DNA of 64,000 bases from Pseudomonas sp. Os17 (GCF_001547895.1 NZ_AP014627.1:437501-501500), one strand, 5' to 3'. Shown: positions 1-11,032, counted from the first letter of the stretch. Numbers and translations: made by a program. The notes: generated by a model from the letters alone, not told the origin.

Positions 1-1
1 G

Positions 2-589
2 ATCTTCGACAGCCTGGGTATCAGCTCGGCGGCCACCATCCTCAATATCGTGGTGATTTCGGCGGCGGTGTCGGCCATCAACAGCGACATCTTCGGTGCC
101 GGGCGCATGATGTACGGCCTGGCCCAACAAGGGCAGGCGCCCAAGGGCTTTGCCCAGGTGTCCAAGGCCGGCGTGCCGTGGATGACCGTGGTGGTGATGG
201 CGGTGACCCTGTTGGGCGGCGTGGTGCTGAACTACCTGATCCCGGAAGACATCTTCCTGCTGATCGCTTCCCTGGCCACTTTCGCCACGGTCTGGGTGTG
301 GCTGATGATTCTGCTGACCCATGTGGCAATGCGGCGCTCCATGACCGCCGAGCAAGTGGCCCGGTTGCAGTTCAAGGTGCCGTTCTGGCCTTGGGCGCCG
401 GCGGCGGCGATCGCCTTCATGCTGTTCATCTTTGGCGTGCTGGGCTATTTCCCGAAAACCCAAGCGGCGCTGATGGTGGGCGTGGTGTGGATCGTTCTGC
501 TGGTGGTGGCCTATCTGTTGTGGGTCAAGCCGGCGGCGGGGCAGGCTCAGCAGATTCGCGTCGATTCTTCTTTACCTACTGATCATTAA
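2..589 (+). CDS. hutT: Amino-acid permease (APC family), C-terminal part, probable histidine transporter
   Basis: The reading frame is open from the first bases of the window, so the N-terminal part lies upstream; 195 residues are visible. The motif [18 protein letters not shown] is typical of the cytoplasmic loop after a central helix in ProY/HutT-like APC amino-acid/proton symporters of the inner membrane. At least four hydrophobic segments follow, ending in a short polar tail. It stops 12 bp before hutI in the same orientation, so it is probably co-transcribed with the histidine-degradation genes. That context suggests histidine (or urocanate/proline-like) uptake. Substrate is inferred from position only; ProY would be the alternative name. 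Confidence 0.65.
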   Translation: MFDSLGISSAATILNIVVISAAVSAINSDIFGAGRMMYGLAQQGQAPKGFAQVSKAGVPWMTVVVMAVTLLGGVVLNYLIPEDIFLLIASLATFATVWVWLMILLTHVAMRRSMTAEQVARLQFKVPFWPWAPAAAIAFMLFIFGVLGYFPKTQAALMVGVVWIVLLVVAYLLWVKPAAGQAQQIRVDSSLPTDH

Positions 590-601
590 CGGAGGCCTTG
601 G

Positions 602-1807
602 ATGAGAACTCTTTGGCAACACTGCAACGTCGCCAGCATGGCCCAGGGCACTTACTCGATCATCGAGGACGCGGCCATCGTGACGTCAGGGGCGCACATC
701 GAGTGGATCGGCCGGCGCCAGCAGGCGCCGGTCGCCGATGACTACCAGGTCCAGGACCTGGGCGGCGCCTGGGTCACCCCGGGGTTGATCGATTGCCACA
801 CCCACATCGTGTTTGGCGGCAACCGCAGCGGCGAGTTCGAACAGCGCCTGCAGGGCGTCAGCTACGCGGAGATCGCCGCCGCCGGTGGCGGTATTGCCAG
901 CACCGTGCGGGCGACCCGCGAGGCCACCGAAGAGGCGTTGTTCAGCAGCGCCCGCAAGCGGCTGCTGAGCCTGCTGCGCGATGGCGTCACCAGCGTCGAG
1001 ATCAAGTCCGGCTACGGCCTGGACCTGGCCAGCGAGCGCAAGATGCTGCGGGTGATCCGCCGTCTTGGCGAGGAGTTGCCGGTCAGTGTGCGCAGCACCT
1101 GCCTGGCGGCCCATGCCCTGCCGCCGGAATACGCCGAGCGCAGCGACGACTACATCGAGCACATCTGCGCGGAAATGCTCCCGGCCCTGGCGGCTGAAGG
1201 GCTGGTGGATGCGGTGGATGCCTTCTGTGAATACCTGGCGTTCTCCCCTGAGCAGGTGGAACGGGTATTCATCGCTGCGCAGAAGCTCGGACTGCCGGTC
1301 AAGTTGCATGCCGAGCAGCTGTCGTCCCTGCACGGATCGAGCCTGGCGGCGCGCTACCGGGCGCTGTCCGCCGATCACCTGGAGTTCATGACCGAGGACG
1401 ATGCCATTGCCATGGCGGCCTCGGGAACCGTCGCGGTGCTGTTGCCGGGGGCGTTCTATTTCCTCCGGGAAACCCAACTGCCACCGTTGGCCGCCCTGCG
1501 CAAGCATGGGGTGAAGATCGCCGTGGCCAGCGACCTCAATCCCGGCACCTCGCCGGCGCTGTCGCTGCGCTTGATGCTGAACATGGCCTGCACCTGCTTG
1601 CGCATGACCCCCGAGGAGGCGCTGGCCGGGGTGACCTTGCACGCGGCCCAGGCCCTGGGCATGGACACGACCCATGGCTCGCTGGAAGCGGGCAAGGTGG
1701 CGGACTTCGTCGCCTGGCAGATCGAGCGTCCCGCCGACCTGGCCTACTGGCTGGGCGGCGACCTGGAAAAACGTGTCGTGCGACACGGCATTGAAGTGAC
1801 TGTCTAG
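602..1807 (+). CDS. hutI: Imidazolonepropionase
   Basis: Cytoplasmic amidohydrolase of the Hut pathway that hydrolyses 4-imidazolone-5-propionate to N-formimino-L-glutamate. The 401-residue length matches the family. The metal-binding motif [13 protein letters not shown] lies near residues 63-75, followed by the KSGYGL segment, a central KLHAEQLS histidine motif and the [10 protein letters not shown] segment near the C terminus that carries the catalytic aspartate. The ATG follows GGAGG with good spacing. It sits between a permease and hutG, spaced 10 bp from the latter, and is expected to be induced with the hut genes by urocanate through HutC, whose gene is outside the window. Confidence 0.95.
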   Translation: MRTLWQHCNVASMAQGTYSIIEDAAIVTSGAHIEWIGRRQQAPVADDYQVQDLGGAWVTPGLIDCHTHIVFGGNRSGEFEQRLQGVSYAEIAAAGGGIASTVRATREATEEALFSSARKRLLSLLRDGVTSVEIKSGYGLDLASERKMLRVIRRLGEELPVSVRSTCLAAHALPPEYAERSDDYIEHICAEMLPALAAEGLVDAVDAFCEYLAFSPEQVERVFIAAQKLGLPVKLHAEQLSSLHGSSLAARYRALSADHLEFMTEDDAIAMAASGTVAVLLPGAFYFLRETQLPPLAALRKHGVKIAVASDLNPGTSPALSLRLMLNMACTCLRMTPEEALAGVTLHAAQALGMDTTHGSLEAGKVADFVAWQIERPADLAYWLGGDLEKRVVRHGIEVTV

Positions 1808-1817
1808 GAGAAGGCTT

Positions 1818-2618
1818 GTGGATAAGGTTCTGACTTTCAAACAAGGCCGGGTGCCGCTGCTGATCAGCATGCCCCACGCCGGTACGCGCCTGACCCCGGA
1901 AGTGGCGGCCGGGTTGGTGCCCCAGGCGCAGAGCCTGCCGGATACCGACTGGCACATCCCGCGGCTGTATGAATTTGCCGAGGAGATGGGGGCCAGCACC
2001 CTGGCCGCCGAGTACTCGCGTTTCGTCATCGACTTGAACCGGCCCTCCGATGACAAGCCGCTGTACGCGGGCGCTACCACCGGGCTGTATCCGGCGACGC
2101 TGTTCGATGGCCAGCCGTTGTTCGTCGAGGGGCAGGCGCCGTCCAGTGAGGAACGGCAGCAGTACCTGCAGCAGGTCTGGGTGCCCTATCACCGCACCCT
2201 GCAGGAGGAGCTGGCGCGGCTCAAGGCCGAGTTCGGCTACGCCTTGCTGTTCGATGCCCATTCCATCCGCTCGCTGATTCCGCACCTCTTCGAGGGCAAG
2301 CTGCCGGACTTCAATCTCGGCACCTTCAATGGCGCCAGCTGCGATCCGCAACTGGCCGGTCGTCTGGAGAGCATTTGCGCGGCCCACGGCGATTACACCC
2401 ACGTGCTCAACGGCCGCTTCAAGGGCGGGCACATCACCCGGCATTACGGCAACCCGGCCGCGCATATTCATGCAGTGCAACTGGAGCTGGCGCAGAGTGC
2501 CTACATGGAGGAGTTCGAGCCGTTCCGCTATCGCGAGGATCTGGCGGCGCCGACCCAGGTGGTACTCAAGGCATTGCTGCAGGGGCTGCTGACCTGGGGC
2601 CAGGAGCGTTACCGCTGA
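1818..2618 (+). CDS. hutG: N-formylglutamate deformylase
   Basis: Catalyses N-formyl-L-glutamate to glutamate plus formate, the last step of the five-step Pseudomonas histidine-degradation route. The 266-residue protein has the family's SMPHAGTRL start region, a DTDWH motif, FVIDLNRPSD, an LLFDAHSI metal-site motif and an NGRFKGGHITRHYG segment, all characteristic of N-formylglutamate amidohydrolases. The start is GTG 10 bp after hutI, preceded by AGGAG, so translation is likely coupled. It is the last hut gene here; the next 215 bp hold a REP-like hairpin and then a new transcription unit. Confidence 0.93.
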   Translation: MDKVLTFKQGRVPLLISMPHAGTRLTPEVAAGLVPQAQSLPDTDWHIPRLYEFAEEMGASTLAAEYSRFVIDLNRPSDDKPLYAGATTGLYPATLFDGQPLFVEGQAPSSEERQQYLQQVWVPYHRTLQEELARLKAEFGYALLFDAHSIRSLIPHLFEGKLPDFNLGTFNGASCDPQLAGRLESICAAHGDYTHVLNGRFKGGHITRHYGNPAAHIHAVQLELAQSAYMEEFEPFRYREDLAAPTQVVLKALLQGLLTWGQERYR

Positions 2619-2626
2619 CAGGGGTG

Positions 2627-2690
2627 TCGCCAGCAAGCGCGCTCCTGGCGCCGATGCCGCCTTCCTGCCGGAGCGCGCTTGCTGGCGAAA
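2627..2690. repeat. REP-like inverted pair after hutG
   Basis: Arms TCGCCAGCAAGCGCGCTCC and its near-perfect inverse GGAGCGCGCTTGCTGGCGA flank about 25 bp. This is the Pseudomonas REP/REPIN layout and could act as a 3'-end stabiliser or terminator for hut mRNA. The rest of the gap up to 2833 shows no gene. Confidence 0.7.
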
Positions 2691-2833
2691 CGCTCTGCGC
2701 TACGCGTCGCTATCCCCTGAACAACCCTGTTTTCTTCAAGGACATGCTGATTGCGTGATTCGGGTTTATGATGCCGAACGGCAGAATAAATGAAGTCCCA
2801 CCAGGGATGAACCCGACCTCCACGGAGCGCGTA

Positions 2834-3805
2834 ATGCAGACTTTGTACCCGCAGATCAAACCCTATGCCCGGCACGATCTGGCCGTCGACGAGCGCCATG
2901 TGCTGTATGTCGACGAAAGCGGTTCACCGGAAGGGTTGCCGGTGGTGTTCATTCATGGCGGGCCGGGGGCCGGCTGCGATGCGTCCAGCCGCTGCTACTT
3001 CGATCCGAACCTGTACCGTATCGTCACCTTCGACCAGCGCGGTTGCGGGCGCTCCACCCCTCACGCCAGCCTGGAAAACAACACCACCTGGGACCTGGTG
3101 GCCGACCTTGAGCGGATTCGCCAGCACCTGGGCATCGACAAATGGGTGCTGTTTGGCGGCTCCTGGGGTTCGACCCTGGCCCTGGCCTACGCGCAAACCC
3201 ATCCCGATCGGGTGCTGGGGCTGATCGTGCGCGGGATCTTCCTGGCCCGTCCCCAGGAAATCCAGTGGTACTACCAGTGTGGCGCCAGCCGCCTGTTCCC
3301 CGACTACTGGCAGGACTATGTGGCGCCGATTCCCCTGGAGGAGCGTCACGATCTGGTCAGCGCCTTCCACAAACGCCTGACCGGCACCGACCAGATCGCC
3401 CAGATGCATGCGGCCAAGGCCTGGTCGGGCTGGGAAGGGCGCACCGCGACCCTGCGTCCCAATCCGTTGGTGGTGGACCGTTTCTCCGAGCCGCAGCGAG
3501 CGCTGTCGATCGCCCGGATCGAATGCCATTACTTCATCAACAATGCGTTCCTCGAACCCGACCAGCTGATCCGCGACATGGGCAAGATCGCCCATCTGCC
3601 CGGGGTCATCGTCCATGGTCGCTACGACGTGATCTGCCCGCTGGACAATGCCTGGGAGCTGCATCAGGCCTGGCCCAACAGCGAGCTGCAGGTGATTCGC
3701 GACGCCGGTCACGCCGCTTCCGAACCGGGCATCACCGATGCTCTGGTGCGTGCCACTGATCAGATGGCACGTCGCCTCCTCGATCTGCCGCCCGAAGAAG
3801 CATGA
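2834..3805 (+). CDS. pip: Prolyl iminopeptidase
   Basis: Cytoplasmic alpha/beta-hydrolase that releases N-terminal proline from peptides (family S33). The 323-residue product starts [11 protein letters not shown]. It has the oxyanion HGGPGAGC motif, the [11 protein letters not shown] motif, the nucleophile elbow [13 protein letters not shown], and a C-terminal HGRYDVICP aspartate region followed by the [10 protein letters not shown] histidine. I chose the ATG at 2834 because GGAG lies just upstream and the length equals the usual family size; an upstream in-frame start at 2768 would add 22 residues that do not look conserved. Its stop overlaps the dtd start by 4 bp. Confidence 0.93.
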   Translation: MQTLYPQIKPYARHDLAVDERHVLYVDESGSPEGLPVVFIHGGPGAGCDASSRCYFDPNLYRIVTFDQRGCGRSTPHASLENNTTWDLVADLERIRQHLGIDKWVLFGGSWGSTLALAYAQTHPDRVLGLIVRGIFLARPQEIQWYYQCGASRLFPDYWQDYVAPIPLEERHDLVSAFHKRLTGTDQIAQMHAAKAWSGWEGRTATLRPNPLVVDRFSEPQRALSIARIECHYFINNAFLEPDQLIRDMGKIAHLPGVIVHGRYDVICPLDNAWELHQAWPNSELQVIRDAGHAASEPGITDALVRATDQMARRLLDLPPEEA

Positions 3806-4239
3806 AGGGGCTGTTGCAACGCGTAACCGGCGCGCGGGTCGAGGTGGCCGGGGAAATCGTCGGTGCTGTGGACCAGGGGTTGCTGGTGCTGGTGGCGGTG
3901 GAGCCCGAGGACACTCGGGCCAGCGCCGACAAACTTCTGCATAAGCTGCTTAACTATCGGGTGTTCAGCGATGCTGAAGGCAAGATGAACTTGTCCCTGA
4001 GCGATGTGCAGGGCGGCTTGCTGCTGGTGTCGCAGTTCACCCTGGCAGCGGACACCAAGAGCGGGTTGCGCCCGAGCTTCTCCACGGCTGCGCCGCCGGC
4101 CCTTGGCGAGGCGCTTTTTGACTATCTGGTAGTGAAGGCGCAACAGTTGCATGGCAAAGTGGCATCAGGGCGTTTCGGCGCGGACATGCAGGTGCATCTG
4201 GTCAATGACGGCCCGGTAACCTTCCTGTTACAGACCTGA
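3802..4239 (+). CDS. dtd: D-aminoacyl-tRNA deacylase
   Basis: Removes D-tyrosine and other D-amino acids (and mischarged glycine) from tRNA in the cytoplasm. The 145-residue protein carries the two active-site signatures of the DTD fold: [14 protein letters not shown] in the middle and the cis-Gly-Pro motif [11 protein letters not shown] at the C terminus. It overlaps pip through ATGA, so it is translationally coupled to it. The same pip-dtd pair precedes opgGH in other pseudomonads. Confidence 0.95.
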   Translation: MKGLLQRVTGARVEVAGEIVGAVDQGLLVLVAVEPEDTRASADKLLHKLLNYRVFSDAEGKMNLSLSDVQGGLLLVSQFTLAADTKSGLRPSFSTAAPPALGEALFDYLVVKAQQLHGKVASGRFGADMQVHLVNDGPVTFLLQT

Positions 4240-4515
4240 AAACGCCTGAAACAGCTTTTTCCACCGAATTGCGGCGCAAACAGCTGTTTTTCGCGATAAA
4301 TACTTTGTTACCCCTGATGCGTTGTAACGCGGGCTACTAGATAATCGCGCGCTACGGGGATCAGCGTTCGTTGGTCCATTTTGACTTAAGTAGAGACTTG
4401 TCCACGGCCGCTTGGGGAATCATTTAGCCCCATCGGAGTCGGAACAATGCTCGCCAACCTGGCATATAGATAGCTGGCCGTTGGTTTTTTGATCTGTTTT
4501 CGGCGAGGGTTGCTC

Positions 4516-6339
4516 GTGATTGTTAGTCCCTGTAATGCACCAAACTTGTTTGCCAAACGGTTACGAAACGCACTGGTGACGGGCTCTGCGCTGGTCTGCC
4601 TGTTCGGTGCCGGTCAACTCATGGCATTCAATCTGGATGATGTGTCGGCCAAGGCCAAGGACCTGGCCGGGCAGAAGTACGAGGCCCCGCGCAGTAACCT
4701 GCCGAACGAGTTCCGTGAGATGAAGTTCGCGGACTACCAGAAAATCCGCTTCCTCAGCGAAAAAGCCGAATGGGCCGATCAGAAGACCCCGTTCAAGCTG
4801 TCGTTCTATCACCAGGGCATGCACTTCGACACGCCGGTGAAGATCAACGAGATCAGCGCCAACACCGTATCCGAGATCAAGTACGACCCGAACCGTTTCG
4901 ATTTCGGCGACGTGAAGTTCGATCCCAAGGCCACCGAGAAGCTCGGCTATGCCGGTTTCCGCGTGCTGTACCCGATCAACAAGGCTGACAAGCAAGACGA
5001 AATCATGACCATGCTCGGCGCCAGCTACTTCCGCGTCGTTGGCAAGGGCCACACCTATGGCCTGTCCGCCCGGGGCCTGGCAATCGACACCGCCTTGCCG
5101 TCCGGCGAAGAGTTCCCGCGTTTCAGCGAGTTCTGGATCCAGCAGCCCAAGCCGACCGACAAGCACCTGGTGATCTACGCCCTGCTGGACTCGCCACGGG
5201 CCACCGGTGCCTATCGCCTGACCCTGCGTCCGGGCGCCGACACTATCGTCGACGTCAAGGCCCGGGTGTTCCTGCGGGACAAGGTCGGCAAGCTGGGCCT
5301 GGCCCCGCTGACCAGCATGTACCTGTTCGGCGCCAACCAGCCGTCGAAAGTCCTCAACTACCGTCGCGAGCTGCATGACTCCAGCGGCCTGTCGATCCAT
5401 GCCGGCAATGGCGAGTGGATCTGGCGTCCGCTGAACAACCCGAAACACCTGGCCGTGAGCAACTTCTCGGTGGAAAACCCGCGTGGTTTCGGCCTGCTGC
5501 AGCGTGGCCGCGACTTCAGCCATTATGAAGACCTCGACGACCGCTACGACAAGCGTCCGAGCGCCTGGATCGAGCCGAAGGGCGACTGGGGCAAGGGCAC
5601 CGTCGACCTGGTAGAGATCCCGACCGCGGACGAAACCAACGACAACATCGTGGCCTTCTGGAACCCGGAAAAACAGCCGGAGCCAGGCCAGCCGCTTGAC
5701 TACGCCTACCGCCTGCACTGGACCATCGACGAAGCTGCCCTGCATTCCCCGGACAGCGCCTGGGTGCAACAGACCCTGCGTTCCACCGGTGACGTCAAGC
5801 AGTCCAACCTGATCCGTCAACCCGATGGCAGCGTGGCTTACCTGGTGGACTTCCAGGGCCCGTCCCTGGCGGCATTGCCGGAGAACGCCGAAGTTCGCAG
5901 CCAGGTCAGTGTCGGTGACAACGCCGAACTGGTGGAAAACAGCGTGCGCTACAACCCGGAAACCAAGGGCTGGCGCCTGACCCTGCGGATGAAGATCAAG
6001 GACGCGAGCAAGTCCACCGAGATGCGCGCCGCCCTGGTCCGTGACATTGCGCAGCCCGAGCCGGCCAAGGCGTCGATGCCGAACTCCAACTCTTCTGTGG
6101 CCAAGGCCGACAAGCTCGCCGCCAAGCAGCAGGAGAAGAAGGACAAGGAAGCCGCCGCAGCGGCCGCCAAACAGGCTGAAGCCAAGCCGGTCAAGGATGC
6201 CAAGAGCACCAAGGACAAGGACCACAAAGACGCCAAGCAGCCTGCTGCTGCCGAAGCGGCCCCTGCCACACCGGAACCGGTTAAAACTGAACAAGTCCTG
6301 ACCGAGACCTGGAGCTATCAGTTGCCTGCCGATGAGTAA
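4516..6339 (+). CDS. opgG: Periplasmic glucan biosynthesis protein G
   Basis: Periplasmic protein needed, with OpgH, to make branched osmoregulated periplasmic glucans. I place the start at GTG 4516 ([10 protein letters not shown]...) because GAGGG lies 6 nt upstream; an earlier in-frame ATG at 4489 lacks an evident ribosome site. An N-terminal signal peptide ends near QLMA before FNLDDV. The MdoG carbohydrate-binding body spans roughly residues 40-525. A Lys/Ala/Glu-rich low-complexity tail (about residues 525-590) follows, ending in a conserved-looking [12 protein letters not shown]. coli OpgG (about 511 residues, from memory) has no such tail. It overlaps opgH by 8 bp, so the two are coupled. 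The 276-bp upstream gap holds no gene and no promoter I could fix. Confidence 0.93.
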   Translation: MIVSPCNAPNLFAKRLRNALVTGSALVCLFGAGQLMAFNLDDVSAKAKDLAGQKYEAPRSNLPNEFREMKFADYQKIRFLSEKAEWADQKTPFKLSFYHQGMHFDTPVKINEISANTVSEIKYDPNRFDFGDVKFDPKATEKLGYAGFRVLYPINKADKQDEIMTMLGASYFRVVGKGHTYGLSARGLAIDTALPSGEEFPRFSEFWIQQPKPTDKHLVIYALLDSPRATGAYRLTLRPGADTIVDVKARVFLRDKVGKLGLAPLTSMYLFGANQPSKVLNYRRELHDSSGLSIHAGNGEWIWRPLNNPKHLAVSNFSVENPRGFGLLQRGRDFSHYEDLDDRYDKRPSAWIEPKGDWGKGTVDLVEIPTADETNDNIVAFWNPEKQPEPGQPLDYAYRLHWTIDEAALHSPDSAWVQQTLRSTGDVKQSNLIRQPDGSVAYLVDFQGPSLAALPENAEVRSQVSVGDNAELVENSVRYNPETKGWRLTLRMKIKDASKSTEMRAALVRDIAQPEPAKASMPNSNSSVAKADKLAAKQQEKKDKEAAAAAAKQAEAKPVKDAKSTKDKDHKDAKQPAAAEAAPATPEPVKTEQVLTETWSYQLPADE

Positions 6340-8902
6340 CTCTCAACTACAGCCAGAGTCTCTTGCCGAGTACCTGGCGCACCTGCCGATGTCGGACCAG
6401 CAGCGCGCGGAACTCGCGGGCTGCCAGTCCTTCAGCGAATTGCACCAACGCCTGTCGTCCAGCACCTTCGACGCCCCCACCGATGCCGCCCAGGCCTCGG
6501 TGGGCCAGCGCCTGAACATGAGCACCGCCGCCGAACTTGAAGAAGCGGAAATGCTCGGTGTCGACGCCGAAGGCCGGGTCTGCCTCAAGGCCACGCCGCC
6601 CATCCGCCGTACCAAGGTGGTACCGGAGCCGTGGCGCACCAATATCCTGGTGCGTGGCTGGCGGCGCCTGACCGGGCGCAGCAACCCGCCAGCGCCGAAG
6701 AAGGACGAACGCGTGCTGCCGGCTGCCCGCTGGCGCACCGTGGGTTCGATCCGTCGCTACATCCTGCTGCTGTTGATGCTTGGCCAGACCATCGTCGCCG
6801 GCTGGTACATGAAAGGCATCATGCCGTACCAGGGCTGGTCGTTCGTCGACCTGGAAGAGGTCATGCATCAGCCGCTGATGCAGACCGCCCAGCAAGTGCT
6901 GCCCTATGCCTTGCAGACCAGCATCCTGATTCTGTTCGGGATTCTCTTCTGCTGGGTGTCGGCCGGTTTCTGGACCGCCCTGATGGGCTTCCTGGAACTC
7001 TTGACCGGTCACGACAAGTACCGCATTTCCGGGGCCAGCGCCGGCAACGAGCCGATCCCCAAGGATGCGCGCACCGCCCTGGTCATGCCGATCTGCAACG
7101 AAGACGTGCCGCGGGTGTTTGCCGGCCTGCGGGCGACCTTCGAGTCGGTGGCAGCCACCGGCGACCTGGACCGCTTCGACTTCTTCGTCTTGAGCGACAG
7201 TAACGACAGCGATATCTGCGTCGCCGAGCAGCAGGCCTGGCTGGATGTCTGCCGCGAAGCCAAGGGCTTCGGCAAGATCTTCTATCGCCGGCGCCGGCGC
7301 CGGGTGAAACGCAAGAGCGGCAACCTCGACGACTTCTGCCGTCGCTGGGGCGGCGACTACAAATACATGGTGGTGCTCGACGCCGACAGCGTGATGAGCG
7401 GCGAATGCCTGACCAGCCTGGTACGCCTGATGGAAGCCACGCCGGACGCGGGGATCATCCAGACCGCGCCACGGGCCTCGGGCATGGACACGCTGTATGC
7501 GCGCATGCAGCAGTTCGCCACCCGGGTCTACGGCCCGCTGTTCACCGCCGGCCTGCACTTCTGGCAGTTGGGTGAATCCCACTACTGGGGCCATAACGCG
7601 ATCATCCGCATGCAGCCGTTCATCGAGCACTGCGCCCTGGCGCCGTTGCCCGGCAAAGGCGCCTTCGCCGGTGCGATCCTGTCCCACGACTTCGTCGAAG
7701 CCGCGCTGATGCGCCGTGCCGGTTGGGGCGTGTGGATTGCCTATGACCTGCCGGGCAGCTACGAAGAGCTGCCGCCGAACCTGCTGGACGAGCTCAAGCG
7801 TGACCGTCGCTGGTGCCACGGCAACCTGATGAACTTCCGCCTGTTCCTGGTCAAGGGCATGCACCCGGTGCACCGCGCGGTGTTCCTCACCGGGGTGATG
7901 TCCTACCTGTCGGCGCCGCTGTGGTTCTTCTTCCTGGTGCTGTCCACGGCCCTGCTGGCGGTCAACACCCTGATGGAGCCGCAGTACTTCCTCGAACCAC
8001 GGCAGCTGTATCCGCTGTGGCCGCAGTGGCACCCGGACAAGGCCATCGCGCTGTTCTCCACCACCATCGTGCTGCTGTTCCTGCCGAAGCTCCTGAGCAT
8101 CATCCTGATCTGGGCCAAGGGCGCGAAAGAGTTCGGCGGCAAGTTCAAGGTGACCCTGTCGATGCTCCTGGAGATGCTGTTCTCCATGCTGCTGGCGCCG
8201 GTGCGGATGATTTTCCACACCCGTTTCGTTCTGGCCGCGTTCCTTGGCTGGGCCGCGACCTGGAACTCGCCGCAGCGTGACGACGACTCCACGCCATGGA
8301 GCGAAGCGGTGCGCCGCCATGGTCCGCAGACCCTGCTGGGCTTCTGCTGGGCACTGCTGGTGATCTGGCTGAACCCGAGCTTCCTTTGGTGGCTGGTGCC
8401 GATCGTCGGTTCGCTGATGCTGTCGATCCCGGTGTCGGTGATTTCCAGCCGGGTCGGCCTGGGCCTGAAGTCCCGTGACGAGAGCCTGTTCCTGATCCCC
8501 GAGGAATACGCTCCGCCCCAGGCGCTGCTGGCCACCGACCAGTACACCCACGAGAACCGCTGGCACGCGCTCAACGACGGCTTTATCCGGGCCGTGGTCG
8601 ATCCGCAGCAGAACGCCCTGGCCTGTGCCCTGGCGACGTCCCGTCACACCCAGGCCGAGCCGATCGAATGGCTGCGTCAGGAGCGGGTGCGCCATGCCCT
8701 GAAAGCCGGTCCGGCGGCCTTGAACAACAGCGAGCGCCTGGCGCTGTTGAGCGATCCGGTGGCCCTGGGACGCCTGCACGAGCAGGTCTGGAGCGAGGGG
8801 CACAGCGAATGGCTGAGCGCCTGGCGCCAGTCGGTGGATACCGATCCCCATGCTCCCCTGCTGCCGTTGCAGCCGCTGAACGCGGCGCCGCAACCCGCCT
8901 GA
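6332..8902 (+). CDS. opgH: Glucans biosynthesis glucosyltransferase H
   Basis: Inner-membrane family-2 glycosyltransferase that polymerises the beta-1,2-glucan backbone from UDP-glucose and passes it to the periplasm. The 856-residue protein has a long cytoplasmic N-terminal region, two hydrophobic segments around residues 140-220, and then the GT domain. This domain includes [15 protein letters not shown], the [11 protein letters not shown] aspartates, and a late RRWCHGNL (RxxRW-type) motif. Several transmembrane helices follow before a cytoplasmic C terminus. In enterobacteria OpgH also slows cell division through FtsZ; whether that holds here is unknown. It ends just before a strong terminator. 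Confidence 0.95.
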   Translation: MSNSQLQPESLAEYLAHLPMSDQQRAELAGCQSFSELHQRLSSSTFDAPTDAAQASVGQRLNMSTAAELEEAEMLGVDAEGRVCLKATPPIRRTKVVPEPWRTNILVRGWRRLTGRSNPPAPKKDERVLPAARWRTVGSIRRYILLLLMLGQTIVAGWYMKGIMPYQGWSFVDLEEVMHQPLMQTAQQVLPYALQTSILILFGILFCWVSAGFWTALMGFLELLTGHDKYRISGASAGNEPIPKDARTALVMPICNEDVPRVFAGLRATFESVAATGDLDRFDFFVLSDSNDSDICVAEQQAWLDVCREAKGFGKIFYRRRRRRVKRKSGNLDDFCRRWGGDYKYMVVLDADSVMSGECLTSLVRLMEATPDAGIIQTAPRASGMDTLYARMQQFATRVYGPLFTAGLHFWQLGESHYWGHNAIIRMQPFIEHCALAPLPGKGAFAGAILSHDFVEAALMRRAGWGVWIAYDLPGSYEELPPNLLDELKRDRRWCHGNLMNFRLFLVKGMHPVHRAVFLTGVMSYLSAPLWFFFLVLSTALLAVNTLMEPQYFLEPRQLYPLWPQWHPDKAIALFSTTIVLLFLPKLLSIILIWAKGAKEFGGKFKVTLSMLLEMLFSMLLAPVRMIFHTRFVLAAFLGWAATWNSPQRDDDSTPWSEAVRRHGPQTLLGFCWALLVIWLNPSFLWWLVPIVGSLMLSIPVSVISSRVGLGLKSRDESLFLIPEEYAPPQALLATDQYTHENRWHALNDGFIRAVVDPQQNALACALATSRHTQAEPIEWLRQERVRHALKAGPAALNNSERLALLSDPVALGRLHEQVWSEGHSEWLSAWRQSVDTDPHAPLLPLQPLNAAPQPA

Positions 8903-8906
8903 AGCC

Positions 8907-8937
8907 AACGCCCTTGAGCTCCTGCTCAAGGGCGTTT
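8907..8937 (+). terminator. Rho-independent terminator after opgH
   Basis: Perfect 12-bp stem ACGCCCTTGAGC / GCTCAAGGGCGT with a TCCT loop, followed by TTTTGC. It ends the opgGH operon. Confidence 0.88.
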
Positions 8938-8987
8938 TGCTGTATGCGGCCAATAGTCTCCATCCCCTGGGCAAGCAACAAAAATCC

Positions 8988-9015
8988 TTGTGCAAATGGC
9001 CGAGTGCGTTAGCAT
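8988..9015 (+). promoter_or_regulatory. Candidate sigma-70 promoter for the amino-acid ABC operon
   Basis: TTGTGC (8988-8993) and TAGCAT (9010-9015) are separated by 16 bp, about 110 bp before the binding-protein start. Moderate match only. The remainder of the 8938-9126 gap contains no gene. Confidence 0.35.
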
Positions 9016-9126
9016 CGCACCCGCAAATTTCTGTGCGTGATCGATAACGCCTTGATCGTCGAAGACTTTCCTTTCCGGGCCCGCCGCGTGCAGACACCAC
9101 AATAAAATGGCTTCAGGGGACTTGAG

Positions 9127-9924
9127 ATGAAGAAGTATCTTTCGCTGCTGCTGGCAGGCGCTGCCGCCCTGCTGGCGGTCAATACCGCCCAGGCCGGCGC
9201 CATCGATGATGCGGTCAAGCGCGGCACGCTGAAAGTCGGCATGGACCCGACCTACATGCCGTTCGAAATGACCAACAAGCGTGGCGAAATCATCGGCTTC
9301 GAAGTCGATCTGCTCAAGGCCATGGCCAAGTCCATGGGGGTCAAGCTGGAGATGGTTTCCACCGGCTATGACGGCATCATCCCGGCCCTGCTGACCGACA
9401 AGTTCGACATGATCGGCAGCGGCATGACCCTGACCCAGGAACGCAACCTGCGCCTGAACTTCAGCGAGCCCTTCATCGTGGTCGGCCAGACCCTGCTGAT
9501 CCGCAAGGAGCTGGAAGGCACCATCAAGTCCTACAAGGACCTGAACAGCGCCGATTACCGCATCACCTCCAAGCTGGGCACCACCGGTGAAATGGTTGCC
9601 AAGAAGCTGATCGCCAAGGCCAAGTACCACGGCTACGACAACGAGCAGGAAGCGGTGCTGGACGTGGTCAATGGCAAGGCCGACGCCTTCATCTATGACG
9701 CCCCGTACAACGTGGTGGCCGTCAACAAAGTGGGCAATGGCAAGCTGGTGTTCCTCGACAAGCCGTTCACCTACGAGCCGCTGGCCTTCGGCCTGAAGAA
9801 GGGCGATTACGACAGCATCAACTTCATCAACAACTTCCTGCACCAGATTCACGAAGACGGCACCTACGATCGCATCCATGACAAGTGGTTCAAGAGCACC
9901 GAGTGGCTCAAGGACATGGAATAG
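9127..9924 (+). CDS. Polar amino-acid ABC transporter, periplasmic binding protein
   Basis: Family-3 solute-binding protein (SBP_bac_3). A signal peptide of about 23 residues ends in AQA. The mature protein carries the DPTYMPFEMTNKRGEIIGFEVDL-type opening, GYDGIIPALLTDKFDMI, and SGMTLTQERNLRLNFSEPF signatures. These belong to binding proteins for Glu/Gln, Arg/Lys or His. The gene leads a three-gene set with permease and ATPase. A REP pair separates it from the permease, a common way to keep the abundant binding protein message more stable. Substrate cannot be read from sequence; the position matches the P. aeruginosa PA5074-PA5076 transporter from memory. Confidence 0.9.
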   Translation: MKKYLSLLLAGAAALLAVNTAQAGAIDDAVKRGTLKVGMDPTYMPFEMTNKRGEIIGFEVDLLKAMAKSMGVKLEMVSTGYDGIIPALLTDKFDMIGSGMTLTQERNLRLNFSEPFIVVGQTLLIRKELEGTIKSYKDLNSADYRITSKLGTTGEMVAKKLIAKAKYHGYDNEQEAVLDVVNGKADAFIYDAPYNVVAVNKVGNGKLVFLDKPFTYEPLAFGLKKGDYDSINFINNFLHQIHEDGTYDRIHDKWFKSTEWLKDME

Positions 9925-9950
9925 GCGTCAGGCAACTGATTTGCGGTTGA

Positions 9951-10013
9951 TCGCGAGCAAGCTCGTTCCTACAGGGCGTACAGCGTTTTTGTAGGAGCGA
10001 GCTTGCTCGCGAT
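9951..10013. repeat. REP pair between binding protein and permease
   Basis: TCGCGAGCAAGCTCGTTCCTACA and its inverse GTAGGAGCGAGCTTGCTCGCGA flank a short spacer. It lies inside an ABC operon between the binding-protein and permease genes and probably forms a stable mRNA hairpin that lowers downstream expression. Confidence 0.85.
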
Positions 10014-10069
10014 GATGCCCACCCAGGCTCTGCCGAACCTCCCCGCTGCAACCCGCTGGAACCTGCAAA

Positions 10070-11032
10070 GTGAACAAACAGAAAAAAGCCCAATGGCCCT
10101 GGCACGTGCTGACCGTGCTGGTGCTGATCGGTCTGGCCGGCGCGCTGTACTACGCCACCTCGTTGATGTCCTACGAGTGGCGCTGGAACCGTGTCCCCCA
10201 GTACTTCGCCTATCAGGCTGAAGAGTCCCAGCGGGCGGCGGAGATCTCCACCGTCGCCGAGGTTGTGCGCCAGGGCGGCAAGGCTCAAGTCACCCTGCGC
10301 GGTGATTCGGGTGCCGAGCAGCATCTGAGCGTCGATGAAAGCAGCCTGCAAGTGGCCAACGGCGATGACGTGGGTGAGGGCGACGTCATCGGCGTAACCC
10401 GGCACTGGGCCGCGGGGCCGCTGTTGTGGGGCCTGTGGACCACCCTGTGGCTGTCGGTGGTGTCCGGGGTGCTGGGGTTGATCATCGGCCTGGGCACCGG
10501 CCTGTGCCGCCTGTCGAACAACCCGACCCTGCGCGACCTGTCGACGATCTATGTCGAACTGGTGCGCGGCACGCCGCTGCTGGTGCAGATCTTCATCTTC
10601 TATTTCTTCATCGGCACGGTGCTCAACCTGTCCCGGGAGTTCGCCGGGATCGCCGCACTGTCGCTGTTCACCGGGGCCTATGTGGCGGAGATCGTCCGTG
10701 CCGGGGTGCAGTCCATCGCCCGCGGGCAGAACGAGGCCGCCCGCTCCCTGGGGCTCAGCGCCGGCCAGTCGATGCGTCATGTGGTGCTGCCCCAGGCCTT
10801 CAAGCGGGTGCTGCCGCCCCTGGCCGGGCAGTTCATCAGTCTGGTCAAGGACACCTCGCTGGTGTCGGTGATCGCCATCACCGAGCTGCTCAAGAGCGGT
10901 CGGGAAGTCATCACCACCTCGTTCTCGCCGTTCGAGATCCTGTTCTGTGTGGCGGGCCTGTATTTGTTGATCAACCTGCCGCTGTCGAAGATGGCCAGCC
11001 GGCTTGAGCGGAGGCTCGCGCAAAGTGATTGA
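10070..11032 (+). CDS. Polar amino-acid ABC transporter, permease
   Basis: Inner-membrane permease of the HisM/GlnP type (320 residues, GTG start). The C-terminal two-thirds is canonical: the [18 protein letters not shown] entry helix, and the EAA coupling loop [22 protein letters not shown] that contacts the ATPase. Unusually, the first helix (about residues 12-31) is separated from the next by about 80 polar residues containing short beta-like stretches (QVTLRG, HLSVDES). These probably form an extracytoplasmic insert. It overlaps the ATPase gene by 8 bp. Only one permease gene is present, so it presumably works as a homodimer. Confidence 0.9.
   Translation: MNKQKKAQWPWHVLTVLVLIGLAGALYYATSLMSYEWRWNRVPQYFAYQAEESQRAAEISTVAEVVRQGGKAQVTLRGDSGAEQHLSVDESSLQVANGDDVGEGDVIGVTRHWAAGPLLWGLWTTLWLSVVSGVLGLIIGLGTGLCRLSNNPTLRDLSTIYVELVRGTPLLVQIFIFYFFIGTVLNLSREFAGIAALSLFTGAYVAEIVRAGVQSIARGQNEAARSLGLSAGQSMRHVVLPQAFKRVLPPLAGQFISLVKDTSLVSVIAITELLKSGREVITTSFSPFEILFCVAGLYLLINLPLSKMASRLERRLAQSD

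Noticed and set aside
4561..6294. Minus-strand open frame of 577 residues antisense to opgG
   Set aside because: Shadow frame with no ribosome site or domains; opgG on the plus strand is certain.
6347..9100. Minus-strand open frame of 917 residues antisense to opgH
   Set aside because: It is a high-GC shadow of opgH; it reads through the opgH terminator and has a His/Arg/Gln-rich non-natural composition.
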